Source: CALEMW01 sp964343835 (GTDB lineage: Bacteria; Krumholzibacteriota; Krumholzibacteriia; LZORAL124-64-63). From it: a DNA stretch of 64,000 nt. The stretch covers positions 43,194 through 107,193 of the forward strand of contig CAYFKR010000012.1 in the NCBI GenBank assembly GCA_964343835.1, read 5' to 3'. The notes beneath the pieces are model-generated. The model saw only the letters and a list, made by a program, of their open reading frames with translations, was not told the DNA's origin and did not search any database. Position numbers and translations under genes: made by a program. Positions 53,559-62,782 of this stretch are shown here, piece after piece (position 1 is the first letter of the stretch; the number at the start of each line of letters is the position of its first letter).

Positions 53559-56500
53559 CTAGGCGTCGTCGCGCCGCGCGAGGCTGACGCGGATCTCGTG
53601 GCCGTCCACCTCGAAGGCGTCGGCGTGCTCCAGTTCTTCGGTCGGGTCGGCGAGGACCGCGAGGGTCTCGCCGGCGAGGTGCTCGCCGTGGACGACCAGC
53701 ACGCGGGCGACGTCGTCGTCGCCGCTGACGGCGAGCCGGATCCTGTCCTGGACCTCCAGCCCGCTCTTCTTCCTCAGGTTCTGTACCTTGTTGATGATCT
53801 CGCGGCACAGGCCCTCGTCCACCAGCTCGGGGGTGAGGGTCGTGTCGAGGGCCACGGTAAGGCCGTTTTCCGACCCCGCAACATACGGAGCCACGCCCTC
53901 TTCCACCACCTGGACCTCCTCGGTGGTGAACGGGGCGGGAGCACCCTCGAACTCCAGGTCCACGGTGCCGTTCCGGCGCAGCTCCAGGACATGGTCCGCC
54001 GTCATGGCCGAGATGACCTTGGCCGCGACGGGAGCCTGCTTGCCGAAGCGGGGGCCCAGGGCCCGGAAGTTGGGCTTGCCGGCGAGGCGGGCCACGGACT
54101 TCGGGTCGTCCACCAGGGCCAGCTCCTTCACGTTGAGCTCCTCCATCAGGATGGACCGGAGGTGCGGATCGTCGTGGAGGGCGGCGGCGCGGCCGTCGTC
54201 GGCGTGGAGCAACAGGCGACCCAGGGGCTGGCGGGTACGCAGGCGCGAGTCCTGGCGCAGGGAGCGGCCCACGGAGACGGAATCCTGGGCGGCGCGCATG
54301 GTCTGCTCGAGGGCGGCGTCGATGCGGGCGGCGTCCGTCTCCGGGTAGTCCTGGAGGTGGACCGAGGCCGCGTCGTCGTCGGCGTGGAGGGCGCGCCAGA
54401 TCTCCTCGGTGACGAAGGGGACCATGGGGGCCAGCAGGCGCAGGGTTCCGGTCAGCACGGCGTGGAGGGTGGCGTAGGCCGCCTCCTTGTCCGGCGTGGT
54501 CTCGCCGTGCCAGAAGCGGCGGCGGGCCAGGCGCACGTACCAGTTGCTGACATCGTCCATGACGAAGGCGCCGAGCAGGCGGCCGGCTTTCGTGAAGTCC
54601 AGCTCCTCCATGGCCTCGCGCACCTCGGCGGTGACGGTGTGGAGCCGGCTCAGGACCCAGCGGTCGAGCATGGTCTCCGCGGCGTCGCGGCCGGTGCCGG
54701 GGGTCCAGCCGTCAAGGTTCGCGTAGAGGGAGAAGAACGCGTACGTGTTCTCCAGGGTGGCGATGAGCTTGCGCTGGGCTTCGGCCACGCCGTCCACGTC
54801 GAATCGCGTGGGCGTCCAGCAGGGCGAGACCGTGAGCATGTACCAGCGCAGGGGGTCTGCGCCCTTGTCGCGCATGATGGCCATGGGATCCACGGTGTTG
54901 CCCACGCTCTTGGACATCTTCTTGCCGTGCTTGTCCAGGATGAGCTCGATGGTCAGGCAGCGCTTGTAGCTGCTGGTGCCTTTCAGGAACGTGCTGATGA
55001 CCAGCATGGTGTAGAACCAGCCGCGGGTCTGGTCGATGCCTTCGCTGATGAAGTCCGCCGGGAACTGGCTCTCGAAGAGCTCCTCGTTCTCGAACGGGTA
55101 GTGGTACTGGGCGAAGGGCATCGACCCGCTGTCGAACCAGCAGTCGATGACCTCGGGAGTGCGGCGCATGGTGCCGGAGCAGCCGTCGGCGGTGCAGCCG
55201 AAGGTCACGCCATCCACGTGGGGACGGTGCAGGTCCAGCTCCGACAGGTCGTCGCCCGTGAGCGCCGAGAGGTCGGCGCGGCAGGTGGGCATGTGGCGGT
55301 GGCCGCAGTCGTCGCAGAGCCAGGCGTTCAGGGGCGTGCCCCAGAAGCGGTTGCGGCTCAGGGACCAGTCCACGCCACCGGCGAGCCAGTTGCCGAAGCG
55401 GCCGCTGCCCACCTCCGGCGGCGCCCAGGTGATGTCGGCGTTGGCGGCCACGAGCTTGTCGCGCAGCTCGCTGGTGCGGATGAACCACGACGGCGTGGCG
55501 AAGTAGATGAGCGGGTTGCCGCAGCGATCGTGGAACGGGTAGTCGTGCCTGTAGCGTTCGGCGCGGAGCAGGTGGCCGGCGGCGTCGAGGTCCTTGATGA
55601 TCTGCTTGTCGGCGGCCTTCACGAACTGCCCGGCGTAGGGGGTAGCTTCGGCGGTGAACTGGCCGGCGGCGTCCACGGGGCGGAAGAAGGCCAGGTTCTC
55701 GCGACGGCCCACCTGGTAGTCGTCCTCGCCGAAGGCGGGGGCCATGTGGACGATGCCCGAGCCGCTGTCGAGGGTCACGAAGTCGGCGGCGACGACCTTG
55801 AACGCCTCCTTGCCCTCCTCCGGCGTGCAGAAGGGGAAGAGCTGCTCGTAGCGGCGGCCCAGCAGGTCACGACCCTTGAAGGTGTCGAGGATCTCGTAGC
55901 CGACCTCGGGGTCCAGCACCGACAGGCGCCCCTCGGCCAGGATCAGGGTGCGGTCGCCGTGGCGCACGCGGACGTAGTCGAAGTCCTCGCCCACGGCCAG
56001 GGCCACGTTGGACGGCAAGGTCCAGGGGGTGGTGGTCCAGGTCAGGAAGTGCTCGTCGGCATCGGCGGCCTTCAGGGCCACGTAGATGCTCGGGTCGTCC
56101 ACTTCCTTGTAGCTGTTGGCCATCTCGTGGCTGGAAAGCGGGGTGCCGCAGACCGGGCAGTAGGGCACGACCTTGTGGCCCTTGTAGAGCAGGCCCTCGG
56201 CCTCGAAGCGCGAGAGGATCCACCACACCGACTCGATGTAGTCGTTCTCGTAGGTGATGTAGGGGTCGTCCAGGTCGACCCAGTAGCCCAGCAGCTCGGT
56301 GAAGTCGTCCCACTCGGACTTGCAGGACCAGACGCTCTCGCGGCACTTGGCATTGAAGTCGTCGAGGCCGTACTCCTCGATGGCCTGACGGCCCTGGATG
56401 CCCAGGGTCTTCTCCACCGACCGTTCCACGGGCAGGCCGTGGGTGTCCCAGCCCGCCTTCCGCACCACGCGGTGGCCGGTCATGGTCTTGTAGCGGCAGG

Positions 56501-56726
56501 AGATGTCCTTGGTCAGGCGGGCCATGACGTGGTGGACGCCGGGCATGCCGTTGGCCGTGGGCGGACCCTCGTAGAAGACCCACGTCGGGGCGTCGGCGCG
56601 GGCGTCGAGGCTGCGCCGGAAGGTGCCGTCGCGCTTCCAGAACTCGCTGATGCGATGCTCCGACTCGGCGTCGTGCATGCGGCTGGCCAGGGACGGGTAG
56701 AGGACGGTGTCGCGCTCCATGCTCAA
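53559..56726 (-). CDS. ileS: Isoleucyl-tRNA synthetase, type 2
   Basis: Charges tRNA-Ile. The 1055-residue product has the HIGH-class motif in PPTANGMPGVHHVMA near residue 60, the editing domain (TWTTTPWTLPSNVALAVG), and KKMSKSVGN near residue 600. The C-terminal part ends EIRVSLA and has no zinc-finger cysteines. These are marks of the eukaryote-like type 2 enzyme, a class generally insensitive to mupirocin. TTG 56726 has GGAG seven bases upstream; ATG 56720 is the alternative. Confidence 0.94.
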   Translation of the reverse strand: MSMERDTVLYPSLASRMHDAESEHRISEFWKRDGTFRRSLDARADAPTWVFYEGPPTANGMPGVHHVMARLTKDISCRYKTMTGHRVVRKAGWDTHGLPVERSVEKTLGIQGRQAIEEYGLDDFNAKCRESVWSCKSEWDDFTELLGYWVDLDDPYITYENDYIESVWWILSRFEAEGLLYKGHKVVPYCPVCGTPLSSHEMANSYKEVDDPSIYVALKAADADEHFLTWTTTPWTLPSNVALAVGEDFDYVRVRHGDRTLILAEGRLSVLDPEVGYEILDTFKGRDLLGRRYEQLFPFCTPEEGKEAFKVVAADFVTLDSGSGIVHMAPAFGEDDYQVGRRENLAFFRPVDAAGQFTAEATPYAGQFVKAADKQIIKDLDAAGHLLRAERYRHDYPFHDRCGNPLIYFATPSWFIRTSELRDKLVAANADITWAPPEVGSGRFGNWLAGGVDWSLSRNRFWGTPLNAWLCDDCGHRHMPTCRADLSALTGDDLSELDLHRPHVDGVTFGCTADGCSGTMRRTPEVIDCWFDSGSMPFAQYHYPFENEELFESQFPADFISEGIDQTRGWFYTMLVISTFLKGTSSYKRCLTIELILDKHGKKMSKSVGNTVDPMAIMRDKGADPLRWYMLTVSPCWTPTRFDVDGVAEAQRKLIATLENTYAFFSLYANLDGWTPGTGRDAAETMLDRWVLSRLHTVTAEVREAMEELDFTKAGRLLGAFVMDDVSNWYVRLARRRFWHGETTPDKEAAYATLHAVLTGTLRLLAPMVPFVTEEIWRALHADDDAASVHLQDYPETDAARIDAALEQTMRAAQDSVSVGRSLRQDSRLRTRQPLGRLLLHADDGRAAALHDDPHLRSILMEELNVKELALVDDPKSVARLAGKPNFRALGPRFGKQAPVAAKVISAMTADHVLELRRNGTVDLEFEGAPAPFTTEEVQVVEEGVAPYVAGSENGLTVALDTTLTPELVDEGLCREIINKVQNLRKKSGLEVQDRIRLAVSGDDDVARVLVVHGEHLAGETLAVLADPTEELEHADAFEVDGHEIRVSLARRDDA

Positions 56727-56756
56727 CTGTTCGCTCCGTTGCTGCGCAGCCCGGCC

Positions 56757-57590
56757 TCAGGCGCGGGCGGGCATCCTCTCGAGGAACGCGGCCACCAGGC
56801 GGCAGAGCTTGGGCTCGACCTCCTGGGCCACGCGGATGATCTCGTCGACGTCGGCGGGCTTCAGGGCGTCGGGGAAGCAGGCGTCGGTCACGGCCGACAG
56901 GCCCAGCACCCGCATGCCTCCGTGCACCGCCACGATGCACTCCGGTACGATGGACATGCCCACGGTGTCGGCGCCGATGGCCCGCAGGAAGCGGTACTCG
57001 GCGGCGGTCTCCAGGTTGGGGCCGGCCACGGCGCTGTAGACGGCGCGCTTGAGGGGCAGACCCAGCTCCAGGGCCGTCTCCTCGGCCACCCGCAGCAGCT
57101 CCCGGTCGTAGGGCTCGCTCATGTCGGGGAAGCGGACGCCCAGGGAGTCGTCGTTGGGGCCGATCAGAGGGTTATCGCCCATCAGGTTGATGTGGTCGGT
57201 GATCACCGTCATGTCGCCGGGGGCCAGCTGGGGATCCATGCCGCCCACGGCGTTGGACATGATCAGGGTGTCGGCGCCGAGGGCCTTCATGACCCGCACC
57301 GGGAGGGTGATCTCCTTCATGGAGTAGCCCTCGTAGAAGTGCACGCGGCCCTGCATGGCCACCACGCGGCGTCCGCCCAGGGTGCCGAAGACGAACTGGC
57401 CGTGGTGGCTCTGGACCGTCGAGGGCACGAAGTGGGGGATCTCGTCGTAGGCGATCCGGAAGACGGGATCGATGCTCTCGGCCAGGTTGCCGAGGCCCGT
57501 ACCGAGGATCAGTCCCGTCTCGGGGACGAAATCCGTGCGTTCGCGCAGGAACGCGACGGCTTCCTCGATGTGTGTCCTGACGTCGCTCAC
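56757..57590 (-). CDS. Purine nucleoside phosphorylase (PNP, trimeric type)
   Basis: Cleaves purine nucleosides with phosphate for salvage. The 277-residue product has ILGTGLGNLAE for phosphate binding, the GRVHFYEGYS segment, SNAVGGMDP, the AGPNLETAAEYRFL stretch and the substrate residue in SAVTDACFP. Its length matches the mammalian-like trimeric class. GTG 57590 follows GGAGG. Confidence 0.94.
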   Translation of the reverse strand: MSDVRTHIEEAVAFLRERTDFVPETGLILGTGLGNLAESIDPVFRIAYDEIPHFVPSTVQSHHGQFVFGTLGGRRVVAMQGRVHFYEGYSMKEITLPVRVMKALGADTLIMSNAVGGMDPQLAPGDMTVITDHINLMGDNPLIGPNDDSLGVRFPDMSEPYDRELLRVAEETALELGLPLKRAVYSAVAGPNLETAAEYRFLRAIGADTVGMSIVPECIVAVHGGMRVLGLSAVTDACFPDALKPADVDEIIRVAQEVEPKLCRLVAAFLERMPARA

Positions 57591-57711
57591 GCGGGGACCT
57601 CCACGGGTGTTTCCGGGGTCGATTCCGGCGGTTTGCGGCCCGTTGCAGCCGTTCCCGCCGTTCGGAGGGCTGGAAAGGTAACACGCCGCCGTGCAGGCGG
57701 AAAGGTCGAAA

Positions 57712-58425
57712 TCACCCCTCGCGGGGCCCGAAAACGGCCGTACCCACGCGGACCAGGGTGGCGCCTTCGGCCACGGCGATCTCGAAATCGCCGCTCATGC
57801 CCATGCTCAGGTGCGGCAGGGGCAGTCCCGTCTCGGCCCTCAGGCCCTCGGCCAGCTTCCGCAGCGATGCGAAGGTACGGCGCAGCTCGGCCTCGTCGGC
57901 GCCGAACCGGGCCATGGCCATCAGGCCCTCGGGTCGGGCGTGCCCTGAGCCGGCCAGTCGCTGTGCCGCCGCCGGGAGGTCGTCCGGGTCGAGGCCGTGC
58001 TTCTGCCCTTCCCCGCTGGCGTTGACCTGGAGCAGGTAGGGCTGGCGCACGCCCATCTCGCCGGCGATGCGGTCGATCCGCAGGGCCAGCTCCTCCGAGT
58101 CCACGCCGTGGATCAGCTCGAAGGCGCCGACGGCCTTGCGGGCCTTGTTGGACTGGAGGGTGCCGATGAAGTGCCAGCGGACGCGGGGGGCGGCGGGGTC
58201 GTCCGCCAGGGCCGCGGCCAGCTCGCCCTGGCGGGGCAGGGCGTCCTGGATGCGGTTCTCCCCCAGGACGAGCTGACCCGCGCGGCAGGCTTCGGCCACG
58301 CGGGTCAGGGGGATGCGCTTGGTGACGGCGACCAGGGTCGCGTCGGAGGGCTTCCTGCCGGCCCGCACGCACGCAGCGGCGATGCGGTCCCGGACGCGCT
58401 CGAGATTCCGGGCGACCTCCGACAC
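57712..58425 (-). CDS. yggS: YggS/PROSC family PLP homeostasis protein
   Basis: PLP-binding protein that buffers pyridoxal phosphate. The 237-residue product has the PLP lysine in LVAVTKRIPL near residue 30, then LGENRIQDAL, WHFIGTLQSNKARK, and SMGMSGDFEIAVAEGATLVRVG at the C-terminus. GTG 58425 gives the family's normal start. A second GTG at 58440 is preceded by an identical ribosome site because a 15-base unit is duplicated. Confidence 0.93.
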   Translation of the reverse strand: MSEVARNLERVRDRIAAACVRAGRKPSDATLVAVTKRIPLTRVAEACRAGQLVLGENRIQDALPRQGELAAALADDPAAPRVRWHFIGTLQSNKARKAVGAFELIHGVDSEELALRIDRIAGEMGVRQPYLLQVNASGEGQKHGLDPDDLPAAAQRLAGSGHARPEGLMAMARFGADEAELRRTFASLRKLAEGLRAETGLPLPHLSMGMSGDFEIAVAEGATLVRVGTAVFGPREG

Positions 58426-58456
58426 TGGGACCTCCGACACTGGGGCCTCCGTCGCC

Positions 58457-59164
58457 CTACCGCCAGCGCAGCAGCAGGGTCTTGGGGTCGAGCTCCATGG
58501 ACACGTCGGGCATCTCGACAAGCCCGTGATCCTTCAGGATCCGCACGCGCACGTGATCGCTCTCCGGTTCCAGCATGGTGATGACCTCGAGCAGGTCGTC
58601 GTAGCGGGAGACTTCCACGGGCACGCCGCGGTCGTCGAACTCCTGACCCTCGCGATGGGTCTTGGACGCGGTCCAGACCTCGGCGCCCCACTTGTCGGCG
58701 AGGGAACGGACGCCCTCGATCTCCCAGCGCTCGCTGTGCTCGAAGCGCGGCGTGCCGTCCATGATCACCATGTCGGGCTCGAAGTGGGCGATCTCCTTGA
58801 GGAAATCCGCGGACTGCTCGAGCTTCTCCAGCGAGAACTCTTTGCGGTTGTACACCAGGATCTGGCGGTGCCGCTCCAGCTCCAGGTGCCGCTGCATGCG
58901 GTTCTCGAGGTGCATGTTGTCGCACATCAGATTGAAGATCTCGTCGTAGAACGCGCGGAGCTTCTCGACGGACTCCTCGGTGGAGATGTGCATGACGCGG
59001 CGGCCCTGCAGCAGGGCGTCCACGGCCACGCCCACCAGGAACGCGGTCTTGCCGACGCCGGGCCGCGAGAGCACGACGCCGATGTTGCCGCGGCCGACGC
59101 CGCCGTCCAGCGCCTTCTCGAACACGCGCAGGGGGCTCCTCAACGTGGGATCCTTCTGAGGCAT
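58457..59164 (-). CDS. RecA-fold (KaiC/DnaB-like) ATPase of unknown role
   Basis: A 235-residue single-domain P-loop ATPase. Walker A is SRPGVGKT (about residues 33-40), followed by HISTEESVEKLRAFYDEI, and a Walker B strand MVIMDG near residue 132. No DNA-binding or KaiC second domain is present. It resembles RadA/KaiC cores but is not any of the named members I know. It sits 11 bases after fusA, and GGAGG seven bases upstream picks ATG 59164 over 59167. Its placement in a translation operon suggests a link to ribosomes or quality control, which is inference. Confidence 0.7.
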   Translation of the reverse strand: MPQKDPTLRSPLRVFEKALDGGVGRGNIGVVLSRPGVGKTAFLVGVAVDALLQGRRVMHISTEESVEKLRAFYDEIFNLMCDNMHLENRMQRHLELERHRQILVYNRKEFSLEKLEQSADFLKEIAHFEPDMVIMDGTPRFEHSERWEIEGVRSLADKWGAEVWTASKTHREGQEFDDRGVPVEVSRYDDLLEVITMLEPESDHVRVRILKDHGLVEMPDVSMELDPKTLLLRWR

Positions 59165-59175
59165 CATCACTCCTC

Positions 59176-61271
59176 CTACTTGTTGCCGGCGGCCTTCTTC
59201 TCGGCGAACTCCTTGACCAGCTGCTCGGTGAGCTCGGCCGGCGCGGGAGCGTACTTGGCGAATTCCATGGTGTACTCGGCCTTGCCCTGGGTGCTCGATC
59301 GGATCACCGTGGCGTAGCCGAACATCTCGGACAGGGGGACGTGGGCGTCGATGCGGACGAAGCCGTCGTCCTCGGTGGTACCCTGGACGATGCCGCGGCG
59401 CTGCATGAGCGTGCCGAGGATGTCGCCCTGGAACTCCGAGGGGCCCTCCACCGACACCATCATCACGGGCTCGAGCGCGATGGGCTTGCCGCGGGTGTAC
59501 TGCTCGCGGAAGCAGCCGCGGGCGGCGGCCTGGAANNNNNNNNNNGGTCGCTCGAGTCCACGGCGTGGGAGTTGCCGTCCTCCAGGACGATCTTCAGCCC
59601 CTGGACCGGATGGCCCACGAACGCTCCCTTGTCCAGCATGCTCAGGAAGCCCTTCTCCACCGCGGGGATGTACTCGGTGGGGATGTTGCCGCCCACCACG
59701 CGGTTCTCGAAGTGGAACTCGCCGTCGTCGGAAGGCTCCATATAGCCCACGATCTTGGCGTACTGGCCCGAGCCGCCCGTCTGCTTTTTGTGGACGTAGT
59801 CGAAGGGCGTGGTCTGGGTGATGGTCTCGCGGTACGAGACCTTGGGCTGACCCGCCTCCACCTCGGCGTTGTACTCGCGCTTCATGCGCTCCAGGTACAC
59901 CTCGAGATGCAGCTCACCCATGCCCATGATCAGGGTATCCCCGGTCTCCTCGTCCTTCATGGTCTGGAAGGTGGGGTCCTCCTTGGTGAAGCGATTCAGG
60001 GCCTTGGCCATGTTGGCCTGGGCCTTGTTGTCCGCCGCCTTCACCGCCAGGGAGATCACCGGCGCGGGCACGTGCATGGACGAGACAGAGAGGGCCTCGC
60101 CGTCGGTGAACGTGTCGCCGGAGGCGCAGTCCACGCCGAAGAGGGCCACGATGTCGCCGGCATGGGCGCGCTCGATGTCCTCCATCTGGTTCGAGTGCAT
60201 CTGGACCAGTCGGCCCACCTTCACCTTCTTGCCGGTACGGCTGTTGTAGACCGTGTCGCCCTTGCCCAGGGTTCCCTGGTAGACGCGGATGTACGTGAGC
60301 TGACCGTAGAGGCCGTCCTCCAGCTTGAAGGCGTGGGCGATGACCTGGTCGTCGTCGCTGTTGGACAGGACGAATGTCTCCTCCTCGCCGTCGGCGCCGA
60401 TGCGGAAGGCCTCGTTCTCGATGTCCGTGGGGCAGGGCAGGTAGCGGATGACGGCGTCGAGGAGCAACTGCACGCCCTTGTTCTTGTAGGCGCTGCCCAT
60501 GAAGACCGGCGTGAGTTCCTGGGACAGGGTGCCCTTGCGGATGGCGTCGTGGATCATGTCCTCGGTGACGGACTCCTCCAGGATCGCTTCCATGAGCTCG
60601 TCGCTGAACATGCTGACGGTGTCGAGCATTTCCTCGCGGCGGGTCTCGGCCTCCATGGCGTACTTCTCGGGGATGTCGCTCCAGACGAGGTTCTCGCCGT
60701 TGTCGCCCTCGAAGCGGCAGGCCTGCATCTTCACCAGGTCGATGACGCCCTCGTGCTCCGACTCCACGCCCAGGGGGATCTGCATCATCACCGCGTTGTG
60801 CTTGAGCTTCTCGCGGAGCTGCTCGGTGACGCGGGCGGGGTTGGAGCCCGAGCGGTCGCACTTGTTGACGAAGGCCAGGCGGGGCACCTTGTAGCGCTTC
60901 ATCTGGCGGTCGACCGTCATGGACTGGCTCTGGACGCCGGCCACGGCGCAGAGCACCAGCACGGCGCCGTCGAGCACGCGCAGGGCCCGCTCCACCTCGA
61001 TGGTGAAGTCCACGTGGCCCGGGGTGTCGATGATGTTGATGGGATGGTCGTCCCACTCGGCGTGGGTGGCCGCCGAGGCGATCGTGATGCCGCGCTCCTT
61101 CTCCAGCTCCATGGAGTCCATGGTGGCCCCGACGCCGTCCTTGCCGCGCACCTCGTGGATGGCGTGGATCCGGCCGGTGTAGTAGAGGATGCGCTCGGTC
61201 AGGGTGGTCTTGCCCGAATCGATGTGGGCGCTGATCCCGATGTTGCGCAGCTTGCTGATCTCTCGACTCAT
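59176..61271 (-). CDS. fusA: Elongation factor G, mitochondrial EFG1-like (interrupted by assembly gap)
   Basis: Ribosomal translocase GTPase. The N-terminal G1 box is AHIDSGKTT (residues about 15-23), with G3 DTPGHVDF and G4 NKCDRSG. Domains II to V follow to GKAEYTMEFAKYAP. HIDSGKTTLTERILYYTGRI and the HEVRGKDGVGATMDSMELE segment match mitochondrial-type EFG1 (spdEFG1) more than ordinary bacterial EF-G. Ten N at 59536-59545 split domain IV after VDSSD. The two sides are in different phase across ten bases but both are intact EF-G, so the gene is probably whole. The segment before the gap runs from ATG 61271. Confidence 0.92.
59536..59545. other. Assembly gap (10 N) inside fusA
   Basis: Ten unresolved bases within EF-G domain IV. 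The surrounding codons imply a true length of 2 modulo 3, most likely five bases. Confidence 0.95.
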
Positions 61272-61373
61272 GACGTCCTCCCGGTGGCGGCCACCGCGGT
61301 GCGGCGATCGGCCCGGTCAGGTGGATCCCGGATGCGGTCGTCGGCCGGCCGGGATGTTCCGAAACATAGCACG

Positions 61374-61397
61374 GACGCCCGCCATGAGGCGGGCGTC
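61374..61397 (-). promoter_or_regulatory. Hairpin in the fusA leader
   Basis: A perfect 10-pair inverted repeat (GACGCCCGCC/GGCGGGCGTC, four-base loop) between the presumed -10 and the fusA start, with no T run. It may be a leader structure or a weak terminator for kbl. Confidence 0.45.
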
Positions 61398-61405
61398 GGG
61401 CCGCA

Positions 61406-61433
61406 AACATACGCGAAAAGCGGAGCTGCGCAA
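61406..61433 (-). promoter_or_regulatory. Probable promoter of the fusA run
   Basis: TTGCGC (61433-61428), a 16-base spacer and TATGTT (61411-61406), about 135 bases before ATG 61271 in the 251-base gap between kbl and fusA. Confidence 0.5.
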
Positions 61434-61522
61434 GCTGATTTGCCGATTTTTCGCGGGGCCCGGACGGCATCCCGGCGAGTCTATCATCGACAGGAGCGGC
61501 GGGACAGACCCGATTGAAGGGG

Positions 61523-62719
61523 TCAGATCACCCCGTGGGTCTTCCCCACGCGCGCGAAGGCGTCCAGGCAACGGTCCACCTGCTCGGCCGTGTGGGCCGC
61601 GGAGACCTGCAGCCGGATCCGGGCCTGGCCCCTGGGCACCACCGGGAAGCTGAAGCCGATGACGTAGATGCCCTCGTCCAGCAGGTCGGCGCTGACGGCC
61701 TGGGCCAGCTTGGCGTCGTCCTCGTGCCGCCGGAAGTGGACCGGCACGATGGGGTGCTCGCCCTCGTCCACGTCGAAGCCCAGGTCGCGGAAGCCGGAGC
61801 GCAGACGCTTCTCGTTGTCGCGGAGGCGGTCCAGGGGGCCGGTGTCCTCGCGCAGGATGCGCAGGACCTCGAGGCTCGCGCCGCAGACCATCGGCGGAAT
61901 GGAGTTGGAGAACAGGTAGGGGCGGCTCTTCTGGCGCAGCCACTCGATCATCTCCTTCCGGCCGCTCGTGCACCCGCCGAGGGCGCCGCCCAAGGCCTTG
62001 CCCAGGGTCGTGGTGATCACGTCCACCCGGCCCATCACGCCGCAGCGCTCGGCGGTACCGCGGCCGGTCGGGCCGGTGAAGCCGGTGGCATGGCTGTCGT
62101 CCACCAGGACGAGGGCGTCGTGCTTGTCGGCCAGATCACAGATCTCGTCCAGCTTGGCGTAGTCGCCGTCCATGGAGAACACGCCGTCGGTGACGATCAG
62201 GCGCAGCCGGGCGTCGGCGTGCTGGACGAGGGCCTCCTCCAGCCGGGCCATGTCGCCGTGCTCGTAGATGGCCCGGCGCGACTTGGCCAGCCGCACGCCG
62301 TCGATGATGGACGCGTGGTTGAGCTGATCGGTGAGGATGGCCGTGTCCTCGGTCATGAAGGGCTCGAAGACGCCACCGTTGGCGTCGAAGCAGGCGGCGT
62401 AGAGGATGGTGTCCTCGGTGCCCAGGAAATCGCTGAGCTCCTCCTCCAGTCGCTTGTGCAGGACCGTCGTGCCGCAGATGAAGCGGACCGAGCTCAGGCC
62501 GTAGCCCCACTCGTCCAGTGTCCTGCGGGCCGCCTCCACCACGCGGGGATCGGACGCCAGACCGAGGTAGTTGTTGGCGCAGAAGTTGAGGATGCGGCGC
62601 CCGCCGACGACGACCTCGGCCCCCTGGGGGCTCTCGATGACGCGCTCGGACTTGTAGAGTCCCTGGGCGCGGATCTCGTCCAGCTCGCGCCCGAGGAATT
62701 CGCCGAAGGTACCGTACAT
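61523..62719 (-). CDS. kbl: 2-amino-3-ketobutyrate CoA ligase (glycine C-acetyltransferase)
   Basis: PLP enzyme that splits 2-amino-3-ketobutyrate to glycine and acetyl-CoA in threonine degradation. The 398-residue alpha-oxoamine synthase has NFCANNYLGLASDP near residue 45, SSVRFICGTTVLHKRLE, DDSHATGFTGPTGRGT and the PLP lysine in TTTLGKALGGALGG near residue 240. The N-terminal ESPQGAEV supports Kbl over BioF. The usual partner threonine dehydrogenase is not in the window. Confidence 0.92.
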   Translation of the reverse strand: MYGTFGEFLGRELDEIRAQGLYKSERVIESPQGAEVVVGGRRILNFCANNYLGLASDPRVVEAARRTLDEWGYGLSSVRFICGTTVLHKRLEEELSDFLGTEDTILYAACFDANGGVFEPFMTEDTAILTDQLNHASIIDGVRLAKSRRAIYEHGDMARLEEALVQHADARLRLIVTDGVFSMDGDYAKLDEICDLADKHDALVLVDDSHATGFTGPTGRGTAERCGVMGRVDVITTTLGKALGGALGGCTSGRKEMIEWLRQKSRPYLFSNSIPPMVCGASLEVLRILREDTGPLDRLRDNEKRLRSGFRDLGFDVDEGEHPIVPVHFRRHEDDAKLAQAVSADLLDEGIYVIGFSFPVVPRGQARIRLQVSAAHTAEQVDRCLDAFARVGKTHGVI

Positions 62720-62782
62720 GGGGACCGCTCCTCTGCCTGGCGGGGGGAAACGGGGGCCGCGGGCCGCGACCCCCGCCGGGGA

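Noticed and set aside
53358..58025. Plus-strand open frame of 1555 codons
   Set aside because: It is antisense to dksA-like, ileS, the phosphorylase and yggS, all unmistakable. Low-complexity Val/His/Gly/Ala sequence shows it is a GC-driven shadow. The same applies to 1590-4322, 5974-7800, 10761-12974, 41397-45605 and 59565-61517.
59176..61271. fusA as a pseudogene broken by frameshift
   Set aside because: The phase change is caused by an arbitrary 10-N gap; both sides are well conserved.
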